Shown: positions 8,299 through 17,319, counted from the stretch's first letter. The stretch is 64,000 bases of DNA from Cytobacillus purgationiresistens (GCF_030813235.1 NZ_JAUSUB010000014.1:62001-126000), one strand, 5' to 3'. Notes: a model not told the origin generated them from the letters alone. Numbers and translations: made by a program.

Positions 8299-9009
8299 TT
8301 AAAGACCTACATTTTCCTGCAAAAAACGATATTTTCTTTCTTTTACATCAACAATCGCCTGTTGAAGCATTTTTTTATCAAAGTCAGGGAAGTATCGCTC
8401 CGTAAACCATAGCTCTGCCTTTGCGGACTGCCATACAAGGAAATTACTCAGCCGCTTCTCTCCACCGGTGCGTATGATAATGTCAGGGTCAGGCAGCCCA
8501 TGGGTATATAAATAGTTCTCTATCATCTCATCATTAATTTGTTCAATTTGTACGTTCTGGGAATGGATTTCTTTCATTAATGACTTCACTGCCGATAAAA
8601 TTTCAGCCCTTCCTCCATAATTCATTGCAAAATTAACAATAAGTCCATCATTGTTTTTTGTCGTACTAATCGCGCTTGCAACGGCTTCTCTTGTATGAAC
8701 AGGCAATCCATTTATATCTCCTGAAACACATACCTTAATATTCTTCTCCATAAAAGTTGGGAGTTTTTCTTTTAAAAAGATTGCAGGCAGATCCATTAAA
8801 TAATTGACTTCATCCTTGGGTCTTTTCCAATTTTCAGTAGAGAAGGCATATAAGGTTAATACTTTTATACCGATTTCAACTGAAGAATAAATGAGCTCCT
8901 CCATTGCCTTTGAACCCGCATAATGACCTTCGCTTCGAGATAAACCACGTTGTTTCCCCCATCTTCCGTTTCCATCCATGACGATGGCGATATGCAACCC
9001 TGTTTTCAT
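8299..9009 (-). CDS. uppS: Isoprenyl transferase (undecaprenyl diphosphate synthase family), probable second copy
   Basis: 236 residues. The cis-prenyltransferase signatures are present: IAIVMDGNGRWG with catalytic Asp at about 12, FSTENWKRP, and the C-terminal RTGGEKRLSNFLVWQSA...ELWFT block. The enzyme condenses isopentenyl diphosphate onto an allylic diphosphate to make the lipid carrier for wall synthesis. The housekeeping copy normally sits between frr and cdsA; none of those genes is here, and QSAKAELWF differs from the common QSAYSELWF, so this is probably an accessory paralogue. ATG at 9009 with GGAGTGAATA. Confidence 0.85.
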   Translation of the reverse strand: MKTGLHIAIVMDGNGRWGKQRGLSRSEGHYAGSKAMEELIYSSVEIGIKVLTLYAFSTENWKRPKDEVNYLMDLPAIFLKEKLPTFMEKNIKVCVSGDINGLPVHTREAVASAISTTKNNDGLIVNFAMNYGGRAEILSAVKSLMKEIHSQNVQIEQINDEMIENYLYTHGLPDPDIIIRTGGEKRLSNFLVWQSAKAELWFTERYFPDFDKKMLQQAIVDVKERKYRFLQENVGL

Positions 9010-9041
9010 ATATTATTCACTCCATCATTTTAAATATATTT

Positions 9042-9250
9042 TCATACATTGGATTCTGCCACAGCTGGATAAGTCGGCTCTTTCACTGCTTTGCTATTCA
9101 AATCCAATAGGTTCGGAGCTTTAAATCCATTTGAGTAGTCAGAATCATAGTTCCATTGTTTACAAGATAAATTAGCTCTCACTGCCTGTGAATAGGGTTT
9201 TCCGATTAATCCCCAGAGACAGAGGCAATTAGTTGTTGATCGAAATGACT
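9042..9250 (-). pseudogene. C-terminal remnant of an unrecognised protein
   Basis: An open frame of about 68 codons, with no start codon and a stop before it, ends at 9042. It reads like real protein (WGLIGKPYSQAVRANL, KQWNYDSDYSNGFKAP, NLLDLNSKAVKE). I cannot assign the family. It is probably the tail of a gene truncated by a deletion whose other side is near 9250. Confidence 0.4.
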
Positions 9251-9504
9251 AATTAGAACCTATTATTATGAATGTCATCTCACTCTCATTAATGGATCTT
9301 TTTGTTTTCCAAACATTTGATAGAGATGACTTAATTTAGAATTTCTTCATTTTTCATAGAATGAAATCAACTCATTCTTACACTTAATGACGAATAGAAT
9401 CGAAAAAAGTTTCTAATGGAGATCTTTATTATTCTTATAATTTAAATGTGGATTTAGGCTTTTGTCTTACATTCCAAGTAACTTATATTCTTTTTGGACG
9501 ACGT

Positions 9505-9537
9505 AAAAAAAAAACAGACTCATCTATGAGAGTCTGT
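9505..9537 (-). terminator. Rho-independent terminator
   Basis: Perfect 8-bp stem ACAGACTC (9514-9521) / GAGTCTGT (9530-9537). Read leftward, it is followed by a run of about nine T. It would end transcription from the decayed phosphonate operon. The rest of the gene-free stretch 9251-9679 is AT-rich and shows only the 13-bp inverted repeat described separately. Confidence 0.75.
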
Positions 9538-9596
9538 CCAGAGTGTGGCAAAATTTAAGAATACTTTCTAATAAAGACTAGGTGTAAAAGAATTAT

Positions 9597-9637
9597 ACTG
9601 CCCTATCTATTTATGATTCTGTGGTAGATAGGGCAGT
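9597..9637. repeat. Perfect 13-bp inverted repeat
   Basis: ACTGCCCTATCTA (9597-9609) and TAGATAGGGCAGT (9625-9637), separated by 15 bases. No run of T follows on either strand within a few bases, so it is not a standard terminator. It lies 43 bp past the end of the PbfA-like frame, before the terminator at 9505. It may be a regulatory or processing hairpin. Confidence 0.7.
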
Positions 9638-9679
9638 AAATACCAAGACCTTTCGACAACAGATCAACTTATATTTTAC

Positions 9680-11038
9680 TTAACAATAAAACTTCTTAAG
9701 GCCATCCTCTAGCAAATCCACTGCAAATTCCAGCTGGCTTTTACTAACTATCAGCGGAGGATGCCAGGTAATGCAGTTGCCTCCTGAAACTTTAAATGAA
9801 AGTCCATTTTCCAGACAATAATAAAGCAGTTTTTCTGCTAGATTGTCATGCTTTTCTTTCGTTTTTCGATCGATAACTAGCTCTAGAGTGATTAATAATC
9901 CAGCAATGCGAATATCGCCAATACAATCATATTTTTCATAAAGCCTTTGAAGCAGAGCCTCTGCATAAAGAGATTGAGAATGGCAGTTTGCCTCTAATTT
10001 ATAATTGTCAATATAATTGATGGTCGCACAAATTGCCGCGCTGCCTAACGCTGGTTTTTCATGTGTGTAATGTCCTAAAGAAATATCGCCGGCAATGTCA
10101 TACTTTGTTTTCACCAGTACAGCGGCTTGTGGAAGCACGCCCCCTCCAAGCCCTTTTCCTAGCACCAACAAATCAGGCTCTATTCCGTATCTTTGATGAA
10201 CATAGAATGTACCGCTTCTCATCAGCGCTGTAGGTATCTCGTCAAAAATAAGTAGAATGCCATGCGCATCACAGATTTCTCGCAATCTTGCAAAATAGGA
10301 TAACGGCGGGATATGCGTATCCGTTGCTCTTATCGGCTCAAGCAGGATGGCTCCGATTTCACCTTCATGCCGTATTGTATACTCTAAATAATCCAAACAT
10401 ATCCCCGCTGCTTCCTCAGGAGACTCACAGCGGAATAGATTGCGATAACCATTATAGGGCATCACCTTAATCATCCCGGGTAAAAGCGGACCGATATCCT
10501 TTTAAAAAACAAATTCTCCACCAGCAGAAATCGTATCCAGCCCTGCTCCATGAAACGATTCCCACATCGAGATGACTTTATGACGCCCGGTAACTTTACG
10601 GGCGATTTTCATGGCCAGTCCCACTGCTGCACTGCCAGATGGAGTAAATAGAACTTTATAACCCTTTGATGTCGTTTTATTTATTAAAGCTTCAGCCGCC
10701 TGAATGGTAATATCTGCTGTATATCGTCTAGGAATAAACGGAAGATGATCCATCTGTTTCTTAATCGCTTCCACCACATAAGGGTTTTTATACCCCACTT
10801 GATGGACGCTATTCCCGTGGAAATCGAGATACTTCTTACCGTTTAAATCCGTAATATTACACCCGTCCGCATCCACAATTCCATTTAAGCATGGAGTGGA
10901 CATCGATTGCTTCATGAAAACCTGTTCATCGGCCCCGATTCTCTCTAAGCTCACTTCACTTAGTCGTTTCATCCACTCTTCTCGCCCATTGCTTGTATTC
11001 ACATCGCCTTCTCGCTGCAAATTGAGATTACTTCCCAT
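9680..11038 (-). pseudogene. pbfA: Class III PLP enzyme resembling (R)-1-hydroxy-2-aminoethylphosphonate ammonia-lyase, split by an in-frame stop
   Basis: Two halves lie in the same frame with one TAA between them (10502-10504): GLDTISAGGEFVF, stop, KDIGPLLPGMIKV. Together they make about 452 residues of the aminotransferase class III fold, with FDEIPTALMRSG and the PLP-lysine block LVLGKGLGGGVLPQ. The segments FHGNSVHQVGY, FIPRRYT and SMWESFHGAGLDTIS fit the PbfA branch, where the missing residue is normally Arg. The phnX remnant just upstream supports a phosphonate role. GTG at 11002 with AGAAGGCGAT is an alternative start. Readthrough cannot be excluded, but the truncated neighbour favours a dead gene. 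Confidence 0.75.
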
Positions 11039-11129
11039 GCGAAATCAGCTGTTCTTCCGCTAGTAAGCGATTAATTTCTTCAATTAAACCTGGCAGCTCT
11101 CCCATCGTTTCAATCGTTGATAAGTGCTG
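11028..11129 (-). pseudogene. phnX: C-terminal remnant of phosphonoacetaldehyde hydrolase
   Basis: Directly after the DeoR stop the sequence reads QHLSTIETMGELPGL and IEEINRLLAEEQLIS, then a stop that overlaps the PbfA-like start by 11 bases. From memory this matches the end of Bacillus PhnX (HFTIETMQELESVMEHI...). Only about 33 of some 265 codons are left, so most of phnX was deleted and the junction falls at the end of the regulator gene. Confidence 0.7.
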
Positions 11130-11900
11130 TTAGCCTTGAATCCATTTGTAATCGGCGATTGGCATTACCTCAGGCTTTCTAACATCTGAGATAATAAAAT
11201 CAATTTCACTCAAGGTTTCAATCTTATAGTTCGCTCTCACCCCAATTTTTGTTGAATCACTCAAAATATAGGATTGCTTCGAATTGGAAATAAATATTTT
11301 TGAAAGCATGCATTTATCTAAGTCATAACTAGTAATACCCGCATCTGGATCGATCCCGTCAATTGCAACAAAAGCCTTATCAACGAAAAACTCCTTTGCC
11401 ATCCTCTCCGCTAACGAGCCGGATGTACGAAAATGATTACTTCTGACATTGCCTCCCAAGAAGATAATCTCCCCCATAAAGCCTTTCTGTTCCTCATATC
11501 CCATCAGCTTCACTACAAGTGGAAAAGAGTTAGTTATCACCGTCAAACCTTCAATATTTTTGAGAGAAGAAGCCATTTGAAGTGTCGTGCTCCCCTCATC
11601 TATAAAAATGACATCTCCCTTTTCTATGATCAATGCCGCCTTCTTTCCAATGATTCTCTTCTTATCGATATTTAAAATTTCCCGCTCAAACATTGATAAT
11701 TCATTAGGCATCGTATCAATCCTCACCGCACCGCCATATACCTTTTTAATTTTCTTCTCGCCTTCCAACTCTTCCAAATGACGCCGGATTGTTTCAGTAG
11801 ATACATTAAAATCCTTTGCAAGCTCATTGACCTTCACCTGCCCTTGATGATCAACAAGCTCAACGATTCTCTTTTTTCTTTCTTCTGCTAATACTGACAT
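11130..11900 (-). CDS. DeoR/GlpR-family transcriptional regulator
   Basis: 256 residues. N-terminal winged helix (1-57: KRIVELVDHQGQVKVNELAK, NVSTETIRRHLEELE) and a C-terminal sugar-phosphate-isomerase-like sensor (FIDEGSTTLQMA, TVITNSFPLV, FLGGNV, AFVAIDGID). Members repress catabolic genes and respond to phosphorylated intermediates. ATG at 11900 with AAGGAGATTGATAC. It leads the decayed phosphonate operon, so it probably controlled phnX/pbfA. The long upstream region (11901-12199) probably carries its operator and promoter. Confidence 0.88.
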   Translation of the reverse strand: MSVLAEERKKRIVELVDHQGQVKVNELAKDFNVSTETIRRHLEELEGEKKIKKVYGGAVRIDTMPNELSMFEREILNIDKKRIIGKKAALIIEKGDVIFIDEGSTTLQMASSLKNIEGLTVITNSFPLVVKLMGYEEQKGFMGEIIFLGGNVRSNHFRTSGSLAERMAKEFFVDKAFVAIDGIDPDAGITSYDLDKCMLSKIFISNSKQSYILSDSTKIGVRANYKIETLSEIDFIISDVRKPEVMPIADYKWIQG

Positions 11901-12127
11901 GTATCAATCTCCTTAATCTTTGTTTCTAGTGGAATTAAATTACATATTCATGTTTTTTATTTTGCTTTATGTGGTTTCTCGTGTTATTTTGTTGTTTCTT
12001 AGTATATAGACAACAATAACATATGTATATCATCATGTGAGATAACCTTACAAAGCTTTTACATTATTTTAAAAATTTTAATAATAGGTTAAGAAAGTTT
12101 ACATTGATTTTTACTGGTAGAGATTTG

Positions 12128-12158
12128 TGATAAATCTTGAAAGTTGCAAGATTTATCA
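12128..12158. promoter_or_regulatory. Perfect 12-bp palindrome upstream of the DeoR gene
   Basis: TGATAAATCTTG (12128-12139) and CAAGATTTATCA (12147-12158) with a 7-base centre. No T-run follows on either strand. It lies about 230 bp upstream of the DeoR start and 80 bp past the end of the next gene, in the only long gene-free stretch here, so an operator role is plausible but unproven. Confidence 0.45.
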
Positions 12159-12199
12159 ACAAAAAAAATCAAAAAAGGTGATAATAACGCATATTAATG

Positions 12200-12229
12200 C
12201 AAAAAAAAAGGCTGTGAGGGTTCACAACC
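12200..12229 (-). terminator. Terminator of the NTF2-like gene
   Basis: Read leftward: GGTTGTGA-ACCC-TCACAGCC followed by nine T. The 8-bp stem has one G-U pair. It lies 12 bp past the stop of the gene at 12241. Confidence 0.88.
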
Positions 12230-12240
12230 AAAGGACGTTA

Positions 12241-12615
12241 TTATCGCTCTAATTCAATATACTCTCTAAATAGCTTCCAATCATTATCTTCTTTAGTGAA
12301 GATAAACATGCATTTTGCCGGAAAGGGTTCGCCATCAACCAAGTTGGTTTCCGTACCTAGTACAACGTAATCCTCGCTGCCTCTTCTTTCGGAATAAGAT
12401 AGCACTTCAAAGCTTTTTTCCGCTTGCTTATATTGTTTAAGCACGCTATTCAAATCATAGTAGTAGTCGTAAACATCTGGTTCCTTCATACCGGAATGTG
12501 CCCAGTATCCTTTAAAGTCTTCGGACATGAGACCTCTAATCTTCTCGCCATCCTTCGTTGTGAATGCTTCATTCCATGCTTGAAAATACCGATCTAATGC
12601 AGCTTGAATATCCAA
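12241..12615 (-). CDS. NTF2-like / SnoaL-type small protein
   Basis: 124 residues with the cone-like NTF2 pattern: a first long helix (AALDRYFQAWNEAFTTKDG), the MSEDFKGYWAH strand region and a C-terminal sheet ending WKLFREYIELE. Such proteins are ligand-binding or small enzymes (DUF4440/SnoaL type); no catalytic set can be assigned. TTG start at 12615, fixed by AGGAGG seven bases upstream. Monocistronic, with a clear terminator. Confidence 0.7.
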   Translation of the reverse strand: MDIQAALDRYFQAWNEAFTTKDGEKIRGLMSEDFKGYWAHSGMKEPDVYDYYYDLNSVLKQYKQAEKSFEVLSYSERRGSEDYVVLGTETNLVDGEPFPAKCMFIFTKEDNDWKLFREYIELER

Positions 12616-12709
12616 ATGGTTTCCTCCTAAAGAATAGACAAAAGTATCTGATGATTGATTATTGAGTAAGAATGATTGCCCTTATTGCAACTGGTTTCAC
12701 CCTAAACAA

Positions 12710-13129
12710 TCAGTCTTCCCTACCGTATCGTTTTTTAAAGTCTGGGCTGATTTCACTCCAGACATCAAATAGATTTCCATCTAGATCTTGAAAAATAAAG
12801 TTTCTGCCTGCATGACCTCTGTTTTCAATGTCTCCCGTTAATACATCTTGAGCAGCCAACTCGCTATGCAGATTTTCAAGTGCATCTAGACCGTCTACTT
12901 CAAATGTCATCGTAAATCGTTCATCTCCGTTGTATGCAATAAAGTTGGCCGTCTCTTCGCTTGCTGCTTTGACTAGAAAGAAGCTTTGGTTTGCTAGATT
13001 AATTATCGCCTTTTCCTTATCTTTATAGTTAAGAACTGCCCCTAGTTTATGAACATACCATGCCGTCGCTTGATCGATGTGCTGAACCGGGAGATATGTA
13101 GTGCCTACTCGCATTAATTTCCCTGTCAT
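12710..13129 (-). CDS. VOC-family (glyoxalase/bleomycin-resistance fold) protein
   Basis: 139 residues with one pair of VOC modules: TTYLPVQHIDQATAWYVHKL in the first half and FIFQDLDGNLFDVWSE in the second. The family covers glyoxalases, dioxygenases and antibiotic-binding proteins; a metal-binding His (QHID) and a late Glu (WSE) are present. Function cannot be narrowed. ATG at 13129 behind GGAGGG. Confidence 0.85.
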   Translation of the reverse strand: MTGKLMRVGTTYLPVQHIDQATAWYVHKLGAVLNYKDKEKAIINLANQSFFLVKAASEETANFIAYNGDERFTMTFEVDGLDALENLHSELAAQDVLTGDIENRGHAGRNFIFQDLDGNLFDVWSEISPDFKKRYGRED

Positions 13130-13188
13130 TGTTATCCCTCCTCGTACTATTTATAAATTTCGCTATCATAGAAATAAAGTCCTTTTGT

Positions 13189-13797
13189 TTATAAAATTTC
13201 AGGTAAGCCAAATTGATACATCTCTAGTGCAATGTTATGACTAGTTAACGTATTAAGGGTGGAGCCATACGGTTTTGTAAATACCATCGGGTAATCAATC
13301 TCATCTAAGTCAGGATTGACAGAAAAAGCAAGCTTCTCTTCTTCGATCGAAAATTCTGCCTGAACGCCTGGTTTATTTCCGCGTGCATCCAATCGAATCC
13401 ATTTTTTTATGGAATGAAGAAAAATTGCATTTAAAGCATGTATACAGTAACCCCCTTCTGGAGAATCAAATAACATGAGCCTTTGATAACAAAAGCCTGT
13501 CGGAATCTCTTCACTCCGCAATAGAGCAGCAAGCAAATGCGATTTTCCATAACAAATGCCCTCCTTATACTCCAGCACTTCAGAAGCCTTGCATATTATT
13601 CTGTCACTTTGGATATCCCAAGAATGATTCACATGATCCCGGACGTATTCATAAGCTACTTTCACTTTCTCGATGTCGGACTGAGCATCGTGAAATATTT
13701 CCTCTCTCAGTGCCTGTATAATCGGGTGGGTGAAATCAACCGTTTCAAGCTCCTGAAGATAATCTCCCAGATGATAAGTCTCAAGTTTTAGCTTCAT
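13189..13797 (-). CDS. Transglutaminase-like cysteine protease-fold protein
   Basis: 202 residues. Papain-like triad visible: Cys at about 82 in KEGICYGKSHLLAALL, His at about 120 in GGYCIHALNAI and Asp at about 137 in WIRLDARGN. The spacing fits the bacterial transglutaminase-like superfamily (cytoplasmic, no signal peptide), whose members are usually proteases or amidases, not cross-linkers. ATG at 13797 after AGAGGAG. Not in an obvious operon. Confidence 0.85.
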   Translation of the reverse strand: MKLKLETYHLGDYLQELETVDFTHPIIQALREEIFHDAQSDIEKVKVAYEYVRDHVNHSWDIQSDRIICKASEVLEYKEGICYGKSHLLAALLRSEEIPTGFCYQRLMLFDSPEGGYCIHALNAIFLHSIKKWIRLDARGNKPGVQAEFSIEEEKLAFSVNPDLDEIDYPMVFTKPYGSTLNTLTSHNIALEMYQFGLPEIL

Positions 13798-13918
13798 TTT
13801 TAGATCTCCTCTTTACATTTCGAACTATTTTTCTATTATATCTATTTTCCTCTAAACAGAACAAGTGTTTTGTTGTAGAATGATAGATGGTTATATTTTT
13901 TTAAAGGTGGAATGCAAA

Positions 13919-14545
13919 GTGAATGGAACAGCACACGCGGCTATTGGAGCTGCCGCAGGCTTTATTACAGCGAACACTTTTCAGTCCACTCCAACTGAGA
14001 CGGCCATTTTAATTGGGCTGGGTACTGTATCTGCACTCGTCCCCGATCTCGATATCGATGGAAAGCTGAGGGGAAGAATTACGCTATCCCACAAAGTCAT
14101 CCAAGCAGCGGCACAGATCATCGGAATGCTCATGATTTTCTATAGCCTTTATGAAGGAGAAGCCGCAGATACATGGATTGGCATTGGTATAGGAGTGGCC
14201 ATGATCACTATATCCTCACTTATCAAGCAGAGGCATATGTTAACAGTGACCGGAGTAGGCGTGATCGCCTGTGGAGTTTCCTTACAGGAACCTTGGCTGA
14301 TTATGCTAGGAATTTATATTTTCGTCGCATCGTTTGTCTCCCATCGAGGTTACACACATTCAATTGCTGGGATAATCTTTTACGGCATGATTGCATATGG
14401 ATTTGAAGCTTCTGTTCAAATCGATGGAGCCTATTTAGCCTGCTTAACTGGGTATATTAGTCATTTAGCAGCAGATATGAAAATCTTTCCGATTAATAAA
14501 CGCGGAATAAAATTATTTTTACCAGTCTCATCGAAAGAAGTTTAA
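13919..14545 (+). CDS. DUF457 (YdjM-type) membrane-bound metal-dependent hydrolase
   Basis: About 208 residues from a GTG at 13919, chosen because AAAGGTGG lies before it; the open frame extends 18 codons further without a site. Several membrane helices surround conserved polar motifs: THAAIGAAAGF, LVPDLDIDG, SHRGYTHS and SHLAADM, the His/Asp set of the YdjM/DUF457 family. The biochemical role of the family is poorly known. The first rightward gene in the window, closed by a strong terminator. Confidence 0.85.
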   Translation: MNGTAHAAIGAAAGFITANTFQSTPTETAILIGLGTVSALVPDLDIDGKLRGRITLSHKVIQAAAQIIGMLMIFYSLYEGEAADTWIGIGIGVAMITISSLIKQRHMLTVTGVGVIACGVSLQEPWLIMLGIYIFVASFVSHRGYTHSIAGIIFYGMIAYGFEASVQIDGAYLACLTGYISHLAADMKIFPINKRGIKLFLPVSSKEV

Positions 14546-14575
14546 GAGAGTCCCGATTGTTGGACTCTCTTTTTC
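14545..14575 (+). terminator. Rho-independent terminator
   Basis: AGAGAGTCC (14545-14553) and GGACTCTCT (14562-14570) followed by TTTTTC, overlapping the end of the DUF457 gene. Confidence 0.9.
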
Positions 14576-14695
14576 TATTCTTCCATCGGCAAGAATGCAT
14601 GGGCAGTTTACATTTTTATGAGAGATTTCATCTTAATCTCTCAACTGAAACTTTTTCCATTATCCATTCGTATATTTTTTATTGGAGGAATTTTT

Positions 14696-15235
14696 ATGAA
14701 GAGAAAACTTATTTTTACAGCATTTATCCTTATGATCATCTCTGGCTGCAGCAAGCTGGATACCTCGGAACTTAAAGTGAGTAAACCGGAAAATGAGATA
14801 TCAGAAGAACAAGCCAAGAATATTCCGATTACCTATGAAGCTCCTTCTATGGAGATTGCATTGGAGGCCTTACCATTTGACGTACATTTGCCTGAAGAGC
14901 TTCCCTTTGATTCAGCCCCATTCAATCTGCCAACCATTATGGACGTGAATCATGATGGAAGAACGATAATGCTCCACTTCATGACACATGATCAAAATAA
15001 TGAAGAAAATATATTGATTATTGAAGCTGATTATCCTGTTACTGAGTATTCGGTTCCTAATTCCGAAGAAGTAACCCTTGCGAATAACCTAACCGGATCA
15101 TATGCTGAAAATACCATCTCATTTTTAGTTGCTGAAGTGAACTATGGCATCACCTATCTAAATGAAGACCTCACACCAGAGCAACGACAAGAAGAAACAA
15201 TAGATCTCGCAAACCAAATAATCAATAAAAAATAG
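14696..15235 (+). CDS. Secreted lipoprotein of unknown function
   Basis: 179 residues. Signal peptide MKRKLIFTAFILMIISGC with the lipobox ISGC, so Cys18 should be lipidated and the protein anchored outside the membrane. The mature part is acidic with no family I recognise; it has several beta-strand-like stretches (RTIMLHFMTHDQNNEEN). ATG at 14696 behind GGAGG; an upstream in-frame start at 14618 lacks a site. Confidence 0.82.
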   Translation: MKRKLIFTAFILMIISGCSKLDTSELKVSKPENEISEEQAKNIPITYEAPSMEIALEALPFDVHLPEELPFDSAPFNLPTIMDVNHDGRTIMLHFMTHDQNNEENILIIEADYPVTEYSVPNSEEVTLANNLTGSYAENTISFLVAEVNYGITYLNEDLTPEQRQEETIDLANQIINKK

Positions 15236-15290
15236 TAGAGCCAATCAAAGGTTCCTTTATTTTTTCATATAGAGGGTATGAGTAGATAAC

Positions 15291-15314
15291 AAAAGGGACC
15301 CAAATATGGGCCCC
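15291..15314 (-). terminator. Terminator of the DUF1801 gene
   Basis: Read leftward: GGGGCCCA-TAT-TTGGGTCCC then TTTTG, with one G-U pair. It lies just after the stop of the gene at 15317, between convergent genes. Confidence 0.75.
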
Positions 15315-15316
15315 TC

Positions 15317-15736
15317 TCAATTATATTTCGTTTGTAAAAATTTCATCGAGTGAAGAATTAAATCTATTAAAACATCGACATTAATATCTGCTACTTTATT
15401 AATATAAACACATGCTTTTCCAGATGTATGCTTGCCAAAATGCTCTAATAGGTGCTCCCTTTCTGGCTCGCCTGTAGCAAAATAAAGACTAATTTTTGCT
15501 TTGCGTGGCGAAAACCCTACAAAAGGAGCATCACCTTCATGACCCGTATCGTACTTGTAATGATAGGAGCCGAAGCCAATAATGCTTGGACCCCACATTT
15601 TCGCCTGATAGCCTGTTGTTTCAGTAAATAAATCTAATAATCGATAGGCATCTTCTCGTTTCTTTGGACTTTCAACAGCTTCTATAAATTCTATTACACT
15701 GCGATCATTTTCCTTCGTTTTCAATTCATATGACAT
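15317..15736 (-). CDS. DUF1801-domain protein (YdhG-like)
   Basis: 139 residues. The DUF1801 core is evident: RLLDLFTETTGYQAKMWG, SIIGFGSYHYKY, VGFSPRKAKISLYFA and GKACVYINKVADIN. Members related to YdhG/frataxin-like Fra have been linked to iron handling, but this longer form is not characterised. ATG at 15736 after AAGGAGG. Single-gene unit. Confidence 0.85.
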   Translation of the reverse strand: MSYELKTKENDRSVIEFIEAVESPKKREDAYRLLDLFTETTGYQAKMWGPSIIGFGSYHYKYDTGHEGDAPFVGFSPRKAKISLYFATGEPEREHLLEHFGKHTSGKACVYINKVADINVDVLIDLILHSMKFLQTKYN

Positions 15737-15870
15737 ATAAAAATACCTCCTTGTAGCTTAGTATAGTGTGAATTCTTCTTCCTTCACAGTTTTCTCTTCT
15801 TTATTTATCACCAAACGAAACCTTTTTCTTCCAAATTCGAATGATTAGATAAGAAACGGGGGAACCGCAA

Positions 15871-16344
15871 ATGAAGAAATGGTTAGCATTTATGTTCATC
15901 TCCATACTATTTTTTGGATTAGCAGGCTGTTCAAATAATGAGGCAGAAATAAAAGCTTTTGTAAAAGAGTATAAGACGAAGCAATATACTGTGACAGACC
16001 CTGCTCACCCGCCCGATGGCCGAGAGTTTACCGAAGAGTTCAAGGGTTATTTATCAGATGAACTGTATGAAAAAATGATGATCAACCGCTTTTATGATAT
16101 CATTCCTAAATTCTCCGAGCGAACAGGATTCAAAATTGAACTGAAGGACGTAAAGCTTGAAGAAGTTAACACCGAAGACGACTTGACCAGCTATAAATAC
16201 ACGCTTGAATTACTTTTTGACAACGGAGAAGAAACAGAGACCATCGAACGGAAAGGTGAACTAACAATATCTACGGAGGATAAATTTAAATTAACAAGAG
16301 ACTGGGAAAACAGAACTTCAGAAATTTGGGGAGAAAAATTCTAA
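15871..16344 (+). CDS. Secreted lipoprotein of unknown function
   Basis: 157 residues. Signal peptide MKKWLAFMFISILFFGLAGC with lipobox LAGC (Cys20). The mature domain is highly charged and mixed alpha/beta (NTF2-like in feel: KAFVKEYKTKQYTV, ELYEKMMINRF) but not confidently placed. ATG behind a GGGGGAA site. Its TAA overlaps the stop of the convergent DCC gene. Confidence 0.8.
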   Translation: MKKWLAFMFISILFFGLAGCSNNEAEIKAFVKEYKTKQYTVTDPAHPPDGREFTEEFKGYLSDELYEKMMINRFYDIIPKFSERTGFKIELKDVKLEEVNTEDDLTSYKYTLELLFDNGEETETIERKGELTISTEDKFKLTRDWENRTSEIWGEKF

Positions 16345-16733
16345 TCTAAAAACCGCTTACGAGTATCTGGTGAAGGGAGCGTACAGCTCTCCTTTTTCCC
16401 AAACCATTTGTACCTATTTTTCGCAAGGATATTATAGAAAACATCTCGGATGGGCTTGGGCACGATGATTAGTCCATATAGGAGCTTCCATCCTCCCGAT
16501 AAATGACGGAAAACATTCAATGCTGCCGAGGAGCGATCGTGGCATTGATTCCCATCGATAAAAATAAAACTATCCGTATCTGCTGGGACATCGTACTGCT
16601 GCAATAGCTTTTGACCTGCGTCACCTTGTAAAGAAGCAAATCTAAAGAGGGCTTCATCATCTCGTTTAAGTATAAACTGAACACTGCGATCACAGAAATT
16701 ACATTCGCCATCAAACAAAATAATTTTCTCCAT
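16341..16733 (-). CDS. Thiol-disulfide oxidoreductase DCC-family protein (YuxK-like)
   Basis: 130 residues. The family signature FDGECNFC (residues 6-13, DGxCxxC) opens the protein, followed by FRFASLQGDAG and a C-terminal helix pair. The DCC (DUF393) family has a thioredoxin-like fold with a putative redox C-x2-C. ATG at 16733 is chosen for the AGGGAGGG site; an upstream in-frame ATG at 16769 has none. Confidence 0.87.
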   Translation of the reverse strand: MEKIILFDGECNFCDRSVQFILKRDDEALFRFASLQGDAGQKLLQQYDVPADTDSFIFIDGNQCHDRSSAALNVFRHLSGGWKLLYGLIIVPKPIRDVFYNILAKNRYKWFGKKESCTLPSPDTRKRFLD

Positions 16734-16889
16734 TAAAAGCCCTCCCTTTTGTATGATTGTAACATCCACTTATCATAAAAACTCGTATGAAGGTCTGTGG
16801 TAAAAGTGCTTATTAGAAATTTTGTTAAGGTTTTTTTCTTATTTTTTGGTGTTTCGTACAATCGAAAAGGAACTCAATATCACACATGC

Positions 16890-17219
16890 TTACCAAATTT
16901 CCTTCGCCTTCTCTAACCCTTCAAAGCTTATAGGGTACCGCTGCATCGAAAATGGGCATATCTTATTATAATCCTTAATTTTTTTATTGATTTTATTCAT
17001 ATCCTCTTTTTCTTTTGCTTGATGAACCAATTGGGATATCTCTTTTTGAAGCTCAAGCCAAGGTGGCAAAAAACCTGCATCCTTCGCAATCTTTTGGAAG
17101 TTTTGAAATATATCCTGTTGATAATAATTGTTTGGAAGCGGCTTTCCCTTGCCTGGTAAATCCTTCGTATCCGAGTTCTTTAAAATTTCACCTATCAAAT
17201 CATTGTATTTCTCAGTCAT
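16890..17219 (-). CDS. DUF1992-domain protein (DnaJ-homologue C28 domain)
   Basis: 109 residues from the ATG at 17219, set by GGGGAGG nine bases upstream. KDLPGKGKPLP and KIAKDAGFLPPWLELQKEI are the hallmark of DUF1992, also called the DnaJ homologue subfamily C member 28 conserved region. Soluble, helical and basic. Function not established. Confidence 0.82.
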   Translation of the reverse strand: MTEKYNDLIGEILKNSDTKDLPGKGKPLPNNYYQQDIFQNFQKIAKDAGFLPPWLELQKEISQLVHQAKEKEDMNKINKKIKDYNKICPFSMQRYPISFEGLEKAKEIW

Positions 17220-17319
17220 AGCATGATTCCTCCCCAATGATTAATTACACTTACCTAATTTAATCTTATCATATAATTATCCAAAAATAGGTAATTAATA
17301 TTGAGAATTTTGTGACATT

